Source: Pseudomonas fluorescens
Lineage (GTDB): Bacteria; Pseudomonadota; Gammaproteobacteria; Pseudomonadales; Pseudomonadaceae
NCBI RefSeq assembly: GCF_000802965.1
Contig: NZ_JSAK01000006.1
Span: 97,713 to 161,712 of the forward strand
Length of the DNA stretch: 64,000 bases
Reading direction: 5' to 3'
Below, in pieces: positions 1 through 9,308 of the stretch. A model generated the notes under the pieces. That model worked only from the letters and a program-made list of their open reading frames with translations, was not told the DNA's origin and made no database searches. How positions within the stretch are numbered: position 1 is the stretch's first letter; every line of letters begins with the position of its first letter. The position numbers and the translations under genes are program-made.

Positions 1-2370
1 ACTGAGAAGTCGTCGCAACTCAATGGCCTGATCCAGCGAGTGCAAGGCCAGCGCTGTACGTTCTTCAGCAGACAAGAGACTCAGGAGGGCCACAAACAGG
101 TCAGTACTTTCTTTGGCCGGGTCCGCCACACCTGCCCCGGCATAGCGACCACCCGTTTTGATCAAACGACGGCAGTCCGGCGCATCGAACGGGCCGCTAC
201 GGTCCAGCACGCGGCCGCTGATCGAGCCATCCAGCACTTCGATTCGCACGCCTTTTGGCCATCCGGGCAAGCGTTCCAGCGAGTGCAATGCCAGGACGTT
301 GGTGTCGGAATGAGCGATGAAGCGCAGGTAAAGGCCTTCGTATGCCCGGTTAAGACGCAAATGCTCTTGGTATTGACGCACCTTGCTGTCCAGACGCTGG
401 AGCACCGGTATGACCTCGGTAGCTTCAGGTGACCGGTTGATATCAACTCCGGAGCGGTCGAGGATCTGCTGCACAACGCTTTTCGGCAGGCCGGGATACT
501 CGCGCTCGAAAATGCGAACCCATTCAAGCTCTGAATGCTGGAGCGCCTGATAGCGCTGTTTGAACAACTCAGCCCTGGTGCCCGCATCAGCAACGCCTTC
601 AAGCTCCCGATCGAGCTTGAAACGACTGATGCTGTCGGCCAGTAGCGGCGTCGGTGGACGTCCTGCATGCATCAGCCGCAGCATGTCGTCATCGACGGTG
701 GTCACCCGGCCAATGTGCGCCAGCAGCTCATCGCTGAAGGTGGCCTCGGGGGCACAGATACCGCGCAGCAACTCCATACGGGATAAGGCTGTCTGGGGCA
801 GAACTGCCGGCGGCACGCCCGGCCTGGGCACAATCTTGCTCTCTGGCAACCTCTCCACCGTCGTGGCTTCATGCGATAACTCGGCACTGGAACCGGCCAC
901 GTTGAGATCGGCCACCGCTTTTGCCAGAGGCAGCGCATTGAACAATCCGAATATCGTGCGTGACACGCCTTCCGCGCGCTCTTCCGGGCTTTTGCCATTC
1001 ACCGCCTCAGCCACGCCATAGCCGGCATCGATGATCCCGGCCAATACCACCACCCCCTCACCACCCGGTACAAACAATGCCAATGGGCCAAACTGGTTGA
1101 TCCACTTGACGAGAGGCTCGACGACCGCACTCAAATTGTCTCGATTGACCTGCGCATCGTCGCGGATGCTTTCGACGCTGGCCATGGCGGTCTTCTTCAT
1201 GCTCAGCACCAGTTGCGCGAAAGGGTCGGTGCCTGGAGGCGGTGTATCAAAACCAATGTATTGCCGCGGATCCCAAAAGCCATCGTCGTTGAACAGTCCG
1301 GCATTTTTCCCCAAGTGATGTTGCCTGGGGTAAATCGCCATGCCATCCAGCGCGGTCAAGACACCGGCGTGGAAAGTGCCGTCCGCACGATCGTCTTCAA
1401 CGAAGTGTGCAGCCAGTGACTGTTTCGTGTCTGACGCCGAGGCTTGTTGCACAACCCATTTGCGTAACGTTCGAATGTCAGTGAAAGGGTGCAAGGGTGA
1501 CGAATTACCGGGGATGTACAGCAAATAACCGCCGGTAGTGTGCTCGTAAAAACACCAGATGTCCGTCGAGGTGTAGCGATAGAGTTTCAGTCGACTGACC
1601 TCAATCGACGACATCGCGTGGGTCGGCGCTTGCAGTTGCGCCAGGGTCAGGGTGCCCCAGGTTTGATCGGCCGGCAGTCCGGCCGCCTGCATCGCCAGTG
1701 CCAGACCTGCCTCGCCCAAACTGTTTTCCTTGCGTTGCAAGCAGGCCGCAATGACAAATGCTGACTTTACCGATGTTCGCAGCGGGTAAGGATCGTGTGC
1801 CAGGATGCGCTTGTCCGATGGCCAGGTACGGTCGAGGTATTCCTGAAAGTGCCTTTTGAGCTCCAGCTCCCAGACCCATTTCTTGAAGTCTGCGGGCCGC
1901 AGGGCGATTTGCGTCGAAGGGCCATAAGTCTGTGGCTGGGTGCGGCGGTAGATGCCTTCATAGGTGTCATGGTTGCCGTTACCGTGGTCGGCGAACTCAT
2001 CGACATTTTCCACGATGCGAACCGAGGGGCCGACGTCGGGGGGCGTGTACAAACCAAACGCGGTTTCGCCAAAACGTCCGTCGCCGACGGTTTGCGCGTT
2101 GGACAGCAGTGCCTGGAGCAACGTTTGCGACGTGGCGATCCGGCCCTGCTGGATGCCGTCCTGTGGCGGGTGCCCTCGGTAGTTGTAATCCAGCGTGACG
2201 AGTTGGGCAGTCTGCGGATCGATGTCCTGCCCCCACTTTTTCTTGAGCAGTTGCCCACCAAAAAGCTCGGGGGTTTGCGGTTGCGCATCGGCCACGGCCG
2301 ATTGCAATTCGGCCGGCATTCGCACATTTGGCGCAGGGCTCGGAGGTGCATTGAGCGGAGGGTTAATCAT
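1..2370 (-). CDS. Large DUF6543/dermonecrotic-toxin-like protein, 5' part only
   Basis: An uninterrupted frame runs from ATG at 2370 leftwards off the window edge (790 codons seen, no stop). The start is chosen because AAGGA lies about 6 nt upstream; an in-frame ATG at 2376 is the alternative. The N-terminus is Pro-rich (INPPLNAPPSPAP). Later come a soluble segment with the motif WVWELELKRHFQEYLD, a hydrophobic stretch around codons 440-460 (LALFVPGGEGVVVLAGIIDA) and a segment with ELEWVRIFEREYPGLP. This layout resembles large Pseudomonas proteins annotated as dermonecrotic toxin/DUF6543 proteins, many of which carry C-terminal leucine-rich repeats and a NEL-type ubiquitin ligase domain. That C-terminus would lie outside the window, so toxin or effector function is inference. 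No signal peptide is visible. Family assignment is from recalled motifs and is moderate. Confidence 0.7.
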   Translation of the reverse strand, partial: MINPPLNAPPSPAPNVRMPAELQSAVADAQPQTPELFGGQLLKKKWGQDIDPQTAQLVTLDYNYRGHPPQDGIQQGRIATSQTLLQALLSNAQTVGDGRFGETAFGLYTPPDVGPSVRIVENVDEFADHGNGNHDTYEGIYRRTQPQTYGPSTQIALRPADFKKWVWELELKRHFQEYLDRTWPSDKRILAHDPYPLRTSVKSAFVIAACLQRKENSLGEAGLALAMQAAGLPADQTWGTLTLAQLQAPTHAMSSIEVSRLKLYRYTSTDIWCFYEHTTGGYLLYIPGNSSPLHPFTDIRTLRKWVVQQASASDTKQSLAAHFVEDDRADGTFHAGVLTALDGMAIYPRQHHLGKNAGLFNDDGFWDPRQYIGFDTPPPGTDPFAQLVLSMKKTAMASVESIRDDAQVNRDNLSAVVEPLVKWINQFGPLALFVPGGEGVVVLAGIIDAGYGVAEAVNGKSPEERAEGVSRTIFGLFNALPLAKAVADLNVAGSSAELSHEATTVERLPESKIVPRPGVPPAVLPQTALSRMELLRGICAPEATFSDELLAHIGRVTTVDDDMLRLMHAGRPPTPLLADSISRFKLDRELEGVADAGTRAELFKQRYQALQHSELEWVRIFEREYPGLPKSVVQQILDRSGVDINRSPEATEVIPVLQRLDSKVRQYQEHLRLNRAYEGLYLRFIAHSDTNVLALHSLERLPGWPKGVRIEVLDGSISGRVLDRSGPFDAPDCRRLIKTGGRYAGAGVADPAKESTDLFVALLSLLSAEERTALALHSLDQAIELRRLLS

Positions 2371-2505
2371 GTGCATTCCTTTGCAAGGTCGAGGAAAACC
2401 AACATAACCACCCGCCATCGAAGGGGCAGCAGGAATGAGCGACGAGCTGCTTCAGAAAATTCGCTGTGATGTGGAGGACGTTGGAAGCAGCGAGGATTCG
2501 CAGGC

Positions 2506-2533
2506 GAAAAAAAACCGGGGCAATGTGCCCCGG
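2506..2533 (-). terminator. Rho-independent terminator of sohB
   Basis: A perfect 8-bp stem, CCGGGGCA-ATG-TGCCCCGG (2515-2533), is followed on the minus strand by a run of eight T. It sits 28 nt downstream of the sohB stop. Confidence 0.85.
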
Positions 2534-2561
2534 CTTGATGTTTTCGATGCAGCTTTGCGCG

Positions 2562-3584
2562 TTACCAGAAACGCTGCTGAGTCAGGCGGCTCCACCAGCT
2601 CAGCAACAGACGATCGACCGAACCGCTGGCCGCCATACCGATACGTTCTTGCAGGCTTTTACGCTCGGCGTAATGCAGATGATAAAGCTCGGACTGCTTG
2701 GCACGTTCGGCGAGGTACTCGTCGCTGGTCTTGAGTTCGTCCACCAGTTGCTTGTCGAGTGCCGCGACACCGAGCCAGATTTCACCGGTGGCCACATCGT
2801 CGATGGCCAATTGCGGCCGGTAGCGAGCAACAAAGTTTTTGAATAGCTGATGAGTGATATCCAGGTCTTCCTGGAATTTCTCCCGGCCCTTCTCGGTGTT
2901 TTCGCCGAACACCGTCAGGGTGCGTTTGTATTCGCCAGCGGTGAGGACTTCGAAGTCGATGTCGTGCTTTTTCAGCAGGCGATTGACGTTAGGCAACTGC
3001 GCCACAACGCCGATGGAACCGAGAATCGCGAACGGCGCGCTGATAATCTTCTGGCCGATGCACGCCATCATGTAGCCGCCGCTGGCCGCGACCTTGTCGA
3101 TGCACACGGTCAACGGCACGCCTGCCTCGCGGATACGCGCCAGTTGCGATGACGCCAGGCCGTAGCTGTGCACCATGCCGCCGCCGCTTTCCAGACGCAG
3201 CACCACTTCATCCTTCGGCGTCGCCAGGGTCAGCAGCGCGGTGATTTCGTGACGCAGGCTTTCGGTGGCCGAGGCTTTGATATCACCGTCGAAATCGAGC
3301 ACGAACACCCGGGGTTTGGCCTCGGTTTGTTTCTTCTGTTTTTTCTCGGTTTTAGCCTGCGACTTGCGCAAGGCCTTGAGCTGATCCTTGTCGAGCAGGG
3401 TTTGCTCCAGGCGTTCGCGCAACCCTTTGTAGAAATCATTAAGCTTGCTGACCTGCAACTGGCCGGCAGCCTTGCGCCGACCTTTGCTGCGCAATGCCGC
3501 AAAACTGGCCAAGACCACCAGAATGGCGATCACCAGGGTCACGGTTTTGGCCAGGAAACTGGCGTACTCGGTGAGAAACTCCAC
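2562..3584 (-). CDS. sohB: Inner-membrane serine protease SohB (peptidase S49)
   Basis: This 340-aa protein matches SohB, a signal-peptide-peptidase-like protease of the cytoplasmic membrane with its catalytic domain on the periplasmic side. One N-terminal membrane segment (about residues 13-31) is followed by a basic, helical linker rich in Lys and Gln (about 35-90) and then the S49 domain. The nucleophile is Ser168 in KVAASGGYMM and the general base is Lys220 in GEYKRTLT. Their spacing of 52 residues equals that of the Ser/Lys dyad in Bacillus SppA. The start is GTG, supported by AAGGAG 5 nt upstream. The gene is monocistronic, with a terminator directly downstream. No operon partner is evident. 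Confidence 0.93.
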   Translation of the reverse strand: MEFLTEYASFLAKTVTLVIAILVVLASFAALRSKGRRKAAGQLQVSKLNDFYKGLRERLEQTLLDKDQLKALRKSQAKTEKKQKKQTEAKPRVFVLDFDGDIKASATESLRHEITALLTLATPKDEVVLRLESGGGMVHSYGLASSQLARIREAGVPLTVCIDKVAASGGYMMACIGQKIISAPFAILGSIGVVAQLPNVNRLLKKHDIDFEVLTAGEYKRTLTVFGENTEKGREKFQEDLDITHQLFKNFVARYRPQLAIDDVATGEIWLGVAALDKQLVDELKTSDEYLAERAKQSELYHLHYAERKSLQERIGMAASGSVDRLLLSWWSRLTQQRFW

Positions 3585-3785
3585 AGGGACTCCTTAAACG
3601 ATGCGCGGCTCGAACGCGCGCGGGATACCTCCAGCATACCCATGCGCCGGCCTTGCGACCAGCCGCGAAACCTCTGGCAACAGGCCTGTAACGAGCATTT
3701 CAAACAAGCGTATGTTTTTTCATTGACAGCTCACCGCCATCCTCATAACCTCGCCAAACCTTCAACGTACCGGGATGACGCGGAC

Positions 3786-4496
3786 GTGGGCAGCATCTAT
3801 TTGATTCGACATGGCCAGGCCTCCTTTGGTGCAGACGACTATGACGTCCTGTCGCCGACCGGTATTCGCCAGGCAGAAATCCTCGGCCAGCACCTGGCCG
3901 AGCTCGGCATCAGCTTCGACCGCTGCCTTGCCGGCGATCTGCGCCGCCAGCAGCATACGGCCAATAGCGCGCTGGAACAGTTCGCTGCGGTGGGCCTGCC
4001 TGTGCCGATCCTGGAAACCGATGCCGCCTTCAACGAATTCGATGCCGACGCGGTGATCCGCGCCCTGCTCCCGGCGATGCTGCCGGAAGAGCCCGAAGCG
4101 CTGAACATCCTGCGCAACGCCGCGCAAAACCGTAGCGAATTCCAGCGCATTTTCGCCCTGATCATCGAACGCTGGCTATCCGGCACCTACGACACACCGG
4201 GCCTGGAAAGCTGGCTGGGCTTTGTCGAGCGGGTTCAGGCCGGTTTGCAGCGGATCCTCGAACAGGCCGACAACACCCAGAAAATCGCCGTGTTTACTTC
4301 CGGCGGCACCATCACTGCCCTGCTCCACCTGATTACGCAAATGCCTGCCAAACAGGCCTTTGAGCTGAACTGGCAAATCGTCAACACCTCGCTCAACCAC
4401 CTGAAGTTTCGTGGACGCGAGGTGGCCCTGGCTTCCTTCAACAGTCATGCGCACCTGCAACTGCTGAAGGCCCCGGAACTCATCACGTTTCGCTGA
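3786..4496 (+). CDS. Histidine phosphatase family (phosphoglycerate-mutase-like) protein
   Basis: The product is about 236 aa. The N-terminal motif LIRHGQASFG (RHG near residues 7-9) is the phospho-acceptor signature of the histidine phosphatase superfamily. A second catalytic His is expected in the C-terminal half but I cannot assign it firmly; the TSGGTITALLH segment near residue 170 sits where the superfamily core strand and helix would be. The start is the GTG at 3786, because the conserved core begins immediately after it and no upstream ATG is in frame nearby; the RBS is weak. It is followed 65 nt later by an SCP2-domain gene on the same strand, probably a two-gene unit ended by the hairpin at 4919. 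The substrate cannot be inferred. Confidence 0.85.
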   Translation: MGSIYLIRHGQASFGADDYDVLSPTGIRQAEILGQHLAELGISFDRCLAGDLRRQQHTANSALEQFAAVGLPVPILETDAAFNEFDADAVIRALLPAMLPEEPEALNILRNAAQNRSEFQRIFALIIERWLSGTYDTPGLESWLGFVERVQAGLQRILEQADNTQKIAVFTSGGTITALLHLITQMPAKQAFELNWQIVNTSLNHLKFRGREVALASFNSHAHLQLLKAPELITFR

Positions 4497-4561
4497 GTCC
4501 GGACTATTGTGACCCTGGCTGTAACCACCCAGCGCTTTATTACCCAAGAAAGGATCGAACC

Positions 4562-4876
4562 ATGACCTCCGTAGCTGATGCCGTACAAGCAATGAAAGCC
4601 AAGTTCAACCCAGCCGCTGCTGCCGGTCTGGACCTGGTCTTCGGTTTCCGCATCGACGACACCAAGAACTTCTCGCTGATCGTCAAAGACAGCACTTGCG
4701 AGCTGCAAGAAGGCGAAAACCCGGACGCCCAAGTGACTCTGGTGATGGACGGCGAAACCTTGCAAGGCATCGTTGACGGTTCGACCGACGGTATGCAGGC
4801 GTTCATGGGCGGCAAACTGCGCGCTGAAGGCGACATGATGCTGGCGATGAAACTGTCCGAGCTGTTCCCGAGCTAA
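4562..4876 (+). CDS. SCP2 sterol-binding domain protein
   Basis: A 104-aa single-domain protein, about the size of a stand-alone SCP2 lipid-carrier fold. It begins MTSVADAVQAMKAKFNP and shows the family features of a Leu/Val-rich amphipathic N-terminal helix, a strand with VTLVMDGETLQGIVDG and a terminal EGDMMLAMKLSELFPS helix. SCP2 proteins bind hydrophobic ligands such as acyl-CoA or sterol-like lipids; the bacterial ligand is unknown. The start is clear, with AAGGA about 8 nt upstream. It is likely co-transcribed with the histidine phosphatase, and a strong hairpin terminator follows. Confidence 0.9.
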   Translation: MTSVADAVQAMKAKFNPAAAAGLDLVFGFRIDDTKNFSLIVKDSTCELQEGENPDAQVTLVMDGETLQGIVDGSTDGMQAFMGGKLRAEGDMMLAMKLSELFPS

Positions 4877-4918
4877 GCACGTCGCTCCCGACTTACGGGA
4901 GCGCACCTGCCTGCCAAC

Positions 4919-4952
4919 GAATCCCGCCCCTTGTGGCGGGATTCGTCGTTTT
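4919..4952 (+). terminator. Terminator after SCP2 gene
   Basis: The stem CGAATCCCGCC (4919-4929) pairs with GGCGGGATTCG (4935-4945) and is followed by a short T-rich tail. A smaller hairpin, GCTCCCG...CGGGAGC, lies just before it near 4883-4901. Confidence 0.8.
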
Positions 4953-5059
4953 CGGCCTCATGAAACGACCACCTGCGGATTTGCCGTCTATATTCCTTCT
5001 GGCCGCATGCGTCAGACATCGGCCGTTTGCCCCTCGATCCTTTTGCGCGGAGCACTGCC

Positions 5060-7018
5060 ATGAGCCCACCTGACGATCACGACGGTTTCAATCGCCGTCG
5101 TGTACTGCAAGGCCTTTCGGCAGGTGCCGTCGGTGCCTGGATCAGCCCGCTGTTCGCTGGGAGTAAAACCATGCCCGATAAACCCGCCGACCTCATTCTG
5201 TATAACGGACGCCTGCACACCGTCGACCGCAAAAAACCCCAAGCCAGTGCCGTGGCGATCAAGGACGGCCATTTTGTGGTGGTCGGCAGCGATGCCCAGG
5301 CCATGGCCCTGCAAGGACCCGGCACGCAAATCGTCGACCTGCACGGGCGCACGGTGATTCCCGGTCTCAACGACTCGCACCTGCACCTGATCCGTGGCGG
5401 CCTCAACTACAATCTGGAACTGCGCTGGGAAGGCGTGCCGTCGCTGGTCGATGCCCTGCGCATGCTCAAGGCGCAGGCCGACCGCACGCCCACGCCGCAA
5501 TGGGTGCGGGTGGTCGGTGGCTGGAACGAATTCCAGTTCGCCGAAAAACGCCTGCCCACCCTCGACGAATTGAACAAGGCCGCGCCCGACACGCCGGTGT
5601 TTGTCCTGCATCTCTACGACCGCGCCCTGCTCAACCGCGCGGCGTTGAAAGTGGTGGGTTATACCCGCGACACGCCAAACCCGCCGGGCGGGGAAATCCA
5701 GCGCGACACCAATGGCGACCCGACCGGCATGCTGATCGCCCGACCCAACGCGATGATTCTGTACTCGACGCTGGCCAAGGGACCGAAGCTGCCACTGGAA
5801 TATCAGGTCAACTCGACCCGGCAGTTCATGCGCGAACTCAATCGCCTGGGTCTGACCAGCGCCATCGATGCCGGTGGCGGTTATCAGAACTACCCGGACG
5901 ACTATCAGGTCATCCAGCAATTGGCCAAAGATCAACAACTCACCGTGCGCATTGCCTACAACCTGTTCACCCAGAAACCCAAGGAAGAGCTGACCGATTT
6001 CAAGAACTGGACCAGCAGCGTGACCCTGCATCAGGGCGACGACTTCCTGCGGCACAACGGTGCCGGGGAAATGCTGGTGTTCTCCGCGGCGGACTTCGAA
6101 GATTTTCTTGAACCGCGCCCGGACCTGCCGTCCAGCATGGAGCAGGATCTGGAGCCGGTGGTCCGCCATTTGGTGGAACAGCGCTGGCCGTTCCGCCTGC
6201 ACGCCACCTACAACGAATCGATCAGCCGCATGCTCGACGTGTTCGAGAAGGTCAATCGCGACATTCCGTTTGATGGCTTGCCATGGTTTTTCGACCACGC
6301 CGAAACCATCACCCCGCAGAATATCGAACGGGTCAAAGCCCTCGGCGGCGGCATTGCGATTCAGGATCGCATGGCGTTCCAGGGTGAGTACTTCGTCGAC
6401 CGCTACGGCGCCAAAGCCGCCGAGCACACACCGCCGATTGCGCGCATGCTCGCCGAGGGCGTGCCGGTAGGCGCTGGCACCGATGCCACGCGGGTGTCCA
6501 GTTACAACCCGTGGACTTCGCTGTACTGGCTGGTCAGTGGTCGCACCGTCGGCGGTCTGGAGCTGTACCCGCAAGGCTTGAGCCGCGACACCGCGCTGGA
6601 GCTGTTCACCCACGGCAGCGCCTGGTTCTCCTCCGAGCAAGGCAAGAAGGGCCAGATCAAGGTCGGGCAACTGGCGGATCTGATCGCGCTGTCGGCGGAC
6701 TATTTCCACATTGAGGACGAAGGCATCAAAGGCATCGAATCGGTGCTGACCATCGTCGACGGCAAGGTCGTCTACGGCAGCGTCGAGTTCGAAAAACTCA
6801 GCCCGCCGCCGATTCCGGTGGTGCCGGAATGGTCGCCGGTCGCGAAAGTTCCGGGGCACTGGAAACCCTTGTCGCCGCTGACCGCGCAGGTTCATCAATG
6901 CGTCGGGGCCTGTGCGGTGCATGCGCACAGTCATGAGCGGGCGCGGTTGTCGACTGCGCCGGTGAGCGATTTTGCCGGTTTCTGGGGGGCGTTCGGCTGT
7001 TCTTGCTTCGCGTTTTGA
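5060..7018 (+). CDS. Tat-exported YtcJ-like amidohydrolase
   Basis: The ATG at 5060 gives a 652-aa protein. It has a twin-arginine signal (NRRRVLQGLSAGAVGAW, about residues 9-25), then an amidohydrolase_3/YtcJ-type fold. The entry strand is LILYNGRLHTVD; the metal motif NDSHLHL is near residue 110. Further likely ligands lie in RLHATYNES, FFDHAETI and GAGTDATRV. Export to the periplasm as a folded metalloenzyme is inferred from the Tat motif. Members hydrolyse amide or formamide bonds, but the substrate is unknown. The C-terminal 45 residues carry a Cys/His-rich tail (HQCVGACAVHAHSH, then GCSCF), which is not part of the barrel. An in-frame start at 5027 exists, but the Tat n-region fits 5060 better. 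A second YtcJ-like gene lies at 30349. Confidence 0.87.
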   Translation: MSPPDDHDGFNRRRVLQGLSAGAVGAWISPLFAGSKTMPDKPADLILYNGRLHTVDRKKPQASAVAIKDGHFVVVGSDAQAMALQGPGTQIVDLHGRTVIPGLNDSHLHLIRGGLNYNLELRWEGVPSLVDALRMLKAQADRTPTPQWVRVVGGWNEFQFAEKRLPTLDELNKAAPDTPVFVLHLYDRALLNRAALKVVGYTRDTPNPPGGEIQRDTNGDPTGMLIARPNAMILYSTLAKGPKLPLEYQVNSTRQFMRELNRLGLTSAIDAGGGYQNYPDDYQVIQQLAKDQQLTVRIAYNLFTQKPKEELTDFKNWTSSVTLHQGDDFLRHNGAGEMLVFSAADFEDFLEPRPDLPSSMEQDLEPVVRHLVEQRWPFRLHATYNESISRMLDVFEKVNRDIPFDGLPWFFDHAETITPQNIERVKALGGGIAIQDRMAFQGEYFVDRYGAKAAEHTPPIARMLAEGVPVGAGTDATRVSSYNPWTSLYWLVSGRTVGGLELYPQGLSRDTALELFTHGSAWFSSEQGKKGQIKVGQLADLIALSADYFHIEDEGIKGIESVLTIVDGKVVYGSVEFEKLSPPPIPVVPEWSPVAKVPGHWKPLSPLTAQVHQCVGACAVHAHSHERARLSTAPVSDFAGFWGAFGCSCFAF

Positions 7019-7035
7019 AGTGAGACCACGCAACT

Positions 7036-7145
7036 GTGGCGAGGGAGCTTGCTCCCGCTCGAGCGCGTAGCGCTCGCATAAAATCTGTGGCTGCCGATTT
7101 TTTTGGGCTGCTGCGCAGCCCAGCGGGAGCAAGCTCCCTCGCCAC
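7036..7145. repeat. REP/BIME element, GTGGCGAGGGAGC family
   Basis: Two inverted arms (GTGGCGAGGGAGCTTGCTCC and its complement) flank a spacer with its own hairpin and a T-tract. The same family recurs at 40558-40689. Confidence 0.9.
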
Positions 7146-7194
7146 GGGTGAACGGTGCTCCTACAATGCGAGCACCTCCCACACCGGCCACCCC

Positions 7195-8058
7195 ATGGAC
7201 ATCGATCTCGCCCGCACCTTTCTGGAAATCGTCCGTCACGGCAGCCTCGCCGCAGCCGCCGAAAAACTCCACGTCACCCAGACCGCCATCACCGCGCGGG
7301 TGCAAAAACTCGAGAGCCACCTGGGCAGTACGCTGTTTGTGCGAAACCGCGCCGGCGCCCGCCTGACGCCCAATGGCGAAGCCTTCGTGGTGTATGCCAA
7401 TCAACTGGTGGAAACCTGGGAAGCTGCGCGGCGGGATTTGCCGCTGCCGGAGGGTTATCACGACGTGCTGCACATCGGCGGCGAGGTCAGTCTGTGTAAT
7501 CCGCTGATGCTCAGTTGGGCCGGCGAACTGCGCGAAAAGATTCCCGGCCATGCGCTGCGCATGGAAATCCGCGATGGCGAGAACCTGCTGCGCCAACTGG
7601 AGCTGGGGGTTCTGGATGCCGCGCTGGTCTATCAACCGGAATACGGGCCACGCCTGCAAGTCGAGCAGATCCTCGAAGAAAAACTCATCCTCGTCCGCCA
7701 ACCCGGCCGGCCCAATCCTTACGTGTACATCGACTGGGGCGAGGATTTTCGGCGCCAGCACGATGCCGCCCTGCCGGAAAAAGCCAGGGCGCCCCTGAGC
7801 TTCAATCTCGGCCCGCTGGGCTTGCAGTACATTCTGGAAAACGGCGGCAGTGGCTACTTCCGTACCCGCGTGGTGCAGAGTTACCTGGAAAGCGGCGCGC
7901 TGGAGCAAGTGCCCAAGGCGCCGGAGTTCAGTTACCCGACCTATCTGGTTTACTCCCGCGACCGTGATTCGCCAACCCTGCAACGGGCTTTCGACCTGCT
8001 GCGCGAAGTCATCCAGTCCGATGACGACTGGTCGCAACGCTGGAACCCGCTGACCTGA
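7195..8058 (+). CDS. LysR-family transcriptional regulator
   Basis: A 287-aa LysR regulator. The N-terminal winged HTH (about residues 1-60) shows MDIDLARTFLEIVRHGSL, AAAAEKLHVTQTAITARVQK and LFVRNRAGARLTPNG. The C-terminal co-inducer-binding domain (about 88-287) begins at HIGGEVSLCNPLM. The ATG at 7195 is the LysR-typical start. The gene follows a REP element and lies 104 nt ahead of the hydroxylase fusion gene on the same strand, so it may regulate that gene pair, though most LysR targets are divergent. The inducer is unknown. Confidence 0.92.
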   Translation: MDIDLARTFLEIVRHGSLAAAAEKLHVTQTAITARVQKLESHLGSTLFVRNRAGARLTPNGEAFVVYANQLVETWEAARRDLPLPEGYHDVLHIGGEVSLCNPLMLSWAGELREKIPGHALRMEIRDGENLLRQLELGVLDAALVYQPEYGPRLQVEQILEEKLILVRQPGRPNPYVYIDWGEDFRRQHDAALPEKARAPLSFNLGPLGLQYILENGGSGYFRTRVVQSYLESGALEQVPKAPEFSYPTYLVYSRDRDSPTLQRAFDLLREVIQSDDDWSQRWNPLT

Positions 8059-8162
8059 GTCGCCCTGCACCGGATCATGGCATTTGTGTCATCAGGTTCG
8101 GCCAGCCAAAACGCCGGAATCGACTACTCTGCTGGAGATAACAATAACGACAGGTGATTGCA

Positions 8163-9308
8163 GTGAGGCAGACCACCGAAGCATTCCGCAGCCGCTACCG
8201 CGCCAACATTCATCCACTCTATAACCCATGGCTGCACGGCACCTTCGTGCTCGTGTTCGGCCTGATGGCGATTACCGTCTTCTGGAGCAGCGTGCATCAG
8301 GTGCTACCGCTGGAATGGCTGGCGGTGCCACTGACCCTGTTGTTTTACAACTTTGGCGTGTACATGGTGCATCGGCACCTGGGCCATCAGAAAAAGAACT
8401 TCGCGCGCCTGTTCTATGCCCGCCACACTGGCGACCATCACAGTTTTTTCGCCCCCGGTCACATGACGTACAACAGCGCCCGCGACTGGCGGGTGATTCT
8501 GTTTCCAGCCTGGCTGATCGTGTTGCATACGCTGGTCATTACCCTGCCCGTCTGGTGGCTGCTCAGCCAGTTCAATGCCAACGTCGCGGGAATGGTCGGG
8601 GGTTGTCTGGTCCTCGGTTACCTGGCCTATGAGGTGTTCCATGCCTGTGAGCATCTACCGCCGCACAATCCGCTGACTCGGCTGCCGTGGATTCGCCAGA
8701 TGCGCCGCTTGCACGAGCTGCATCACCGCCGCGAGATGATGCAGGAGCGCAATTTCAACATCGTTTTTCCGTTGATGGACTTCCTGTTCGGCACCCTCCA
8801 CTGGGAGCCGGAAGACGCCACCCCGTACCTGACGAGAACACCCATGACGCGCATGCAGCATCAGATCGACATTGCCGGAAGTCCCGTTGCCGTACTTGCC
8901 TATGCCAGCACCGTGACTCGGTGGCCGGAATGGCACCCGTCTTCGCTCAAGATCAATGCGCAGCGCGGGCCGTTGCATGCCGGGGCACGGTTCGAAGAAG
9001 ACATCCGCGCTGGCGGGCGCGAGGGGCATTTGAGTTGGGTGGTCGATGAGTATTTGCCCGGGCGACGCTGGGTTGCCCGGGCTTACGGCGACAACGGCCT
9101 GTCTTTGCTGCTGACTTACGAATGCGAATCCGCAGGCGAAGGCACGCGATTTGTTCGCACGCTGGAGTATGAGTTCAGCGGTCTGATCATGCGCGTTGCC
9201 AACAAATTGCTGCTCAAACGCCGCATCGATGACGAATCGGCCGCGTCGATGCAAGCCTTGCGCGAAATGGCGGAAAAACACCTGGTGCTTTCGGGAGCTC
9301 GCGTGTGA
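8163..9308 (+). CDS. Fatty acid hydroxylase/sterol desaturase fused to SRPBCC domain
   Basis: A two-domain protein of about 381 aa. The N-terminal half is a membrane di-iron hydroxylase: several hydrophobic segments (about residues 22-45, 50-65, 115-165) and His clusters HRHLGH, HTGDHH, HACEH and HELHHRREMMQ. From about residue 230 the sequence changes to a soluble SRPBCC/polyketide-cyclase-like fold (MTRMQHQIDIAGSPVAVLAY...VTRWPEWHPS...). Such a fusion would couple oxidation of a lipid-like substrate with a hydrophobic-ligand pocket; this is inference. The start is GTG 8163, with ACAGG at suitable spacing; GTG 8154 in the same frame is possible. The stop overlaps the next gene start by 4 nt (GTGA), which suggests translational coupling. 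Confidence 0.85.
   Translation: MRQTTEAFRSRYRANIHPLYNPWLHGTFVLVFGLMAITVFWSSVHQVLPLEWLAVPLTLLFYNFGVYMVHRHLGHQKKNFARLFYARHTGDHHSFFAPGHMTYNSARDWRVILFPAWLIVLHTLVITLPVWWLLSQFNANVAGMVGGCLVLGYLAYEVFHACEHLPPHNPLTRLPWIRQMRRLHELHHRREMMQERNFNIVFPLMDFLFGTLHWEPEDATPYLTRTPMTRMQHQIDIAGSPVAVLAYASTVTRWPEWHPSSLKINAQRGPLHAGARFEEDIRAGGREGHLSWVVDEYLPGRRWVARAYGDNGLSLLLTYECESAGEGTRFVRTLEYEFSGLIMRVANKLLLKRRIDDESAASMQALREMAEKHLVLSGARV

Noticed and set aside
5012..7132. Long open frame on the strand opposite the Tat amidohydrolase
   Set aside because: It mirrors the coding frame of a clear enzyme gene in GC-rich DNA, has no recognisable domain and no RBS.
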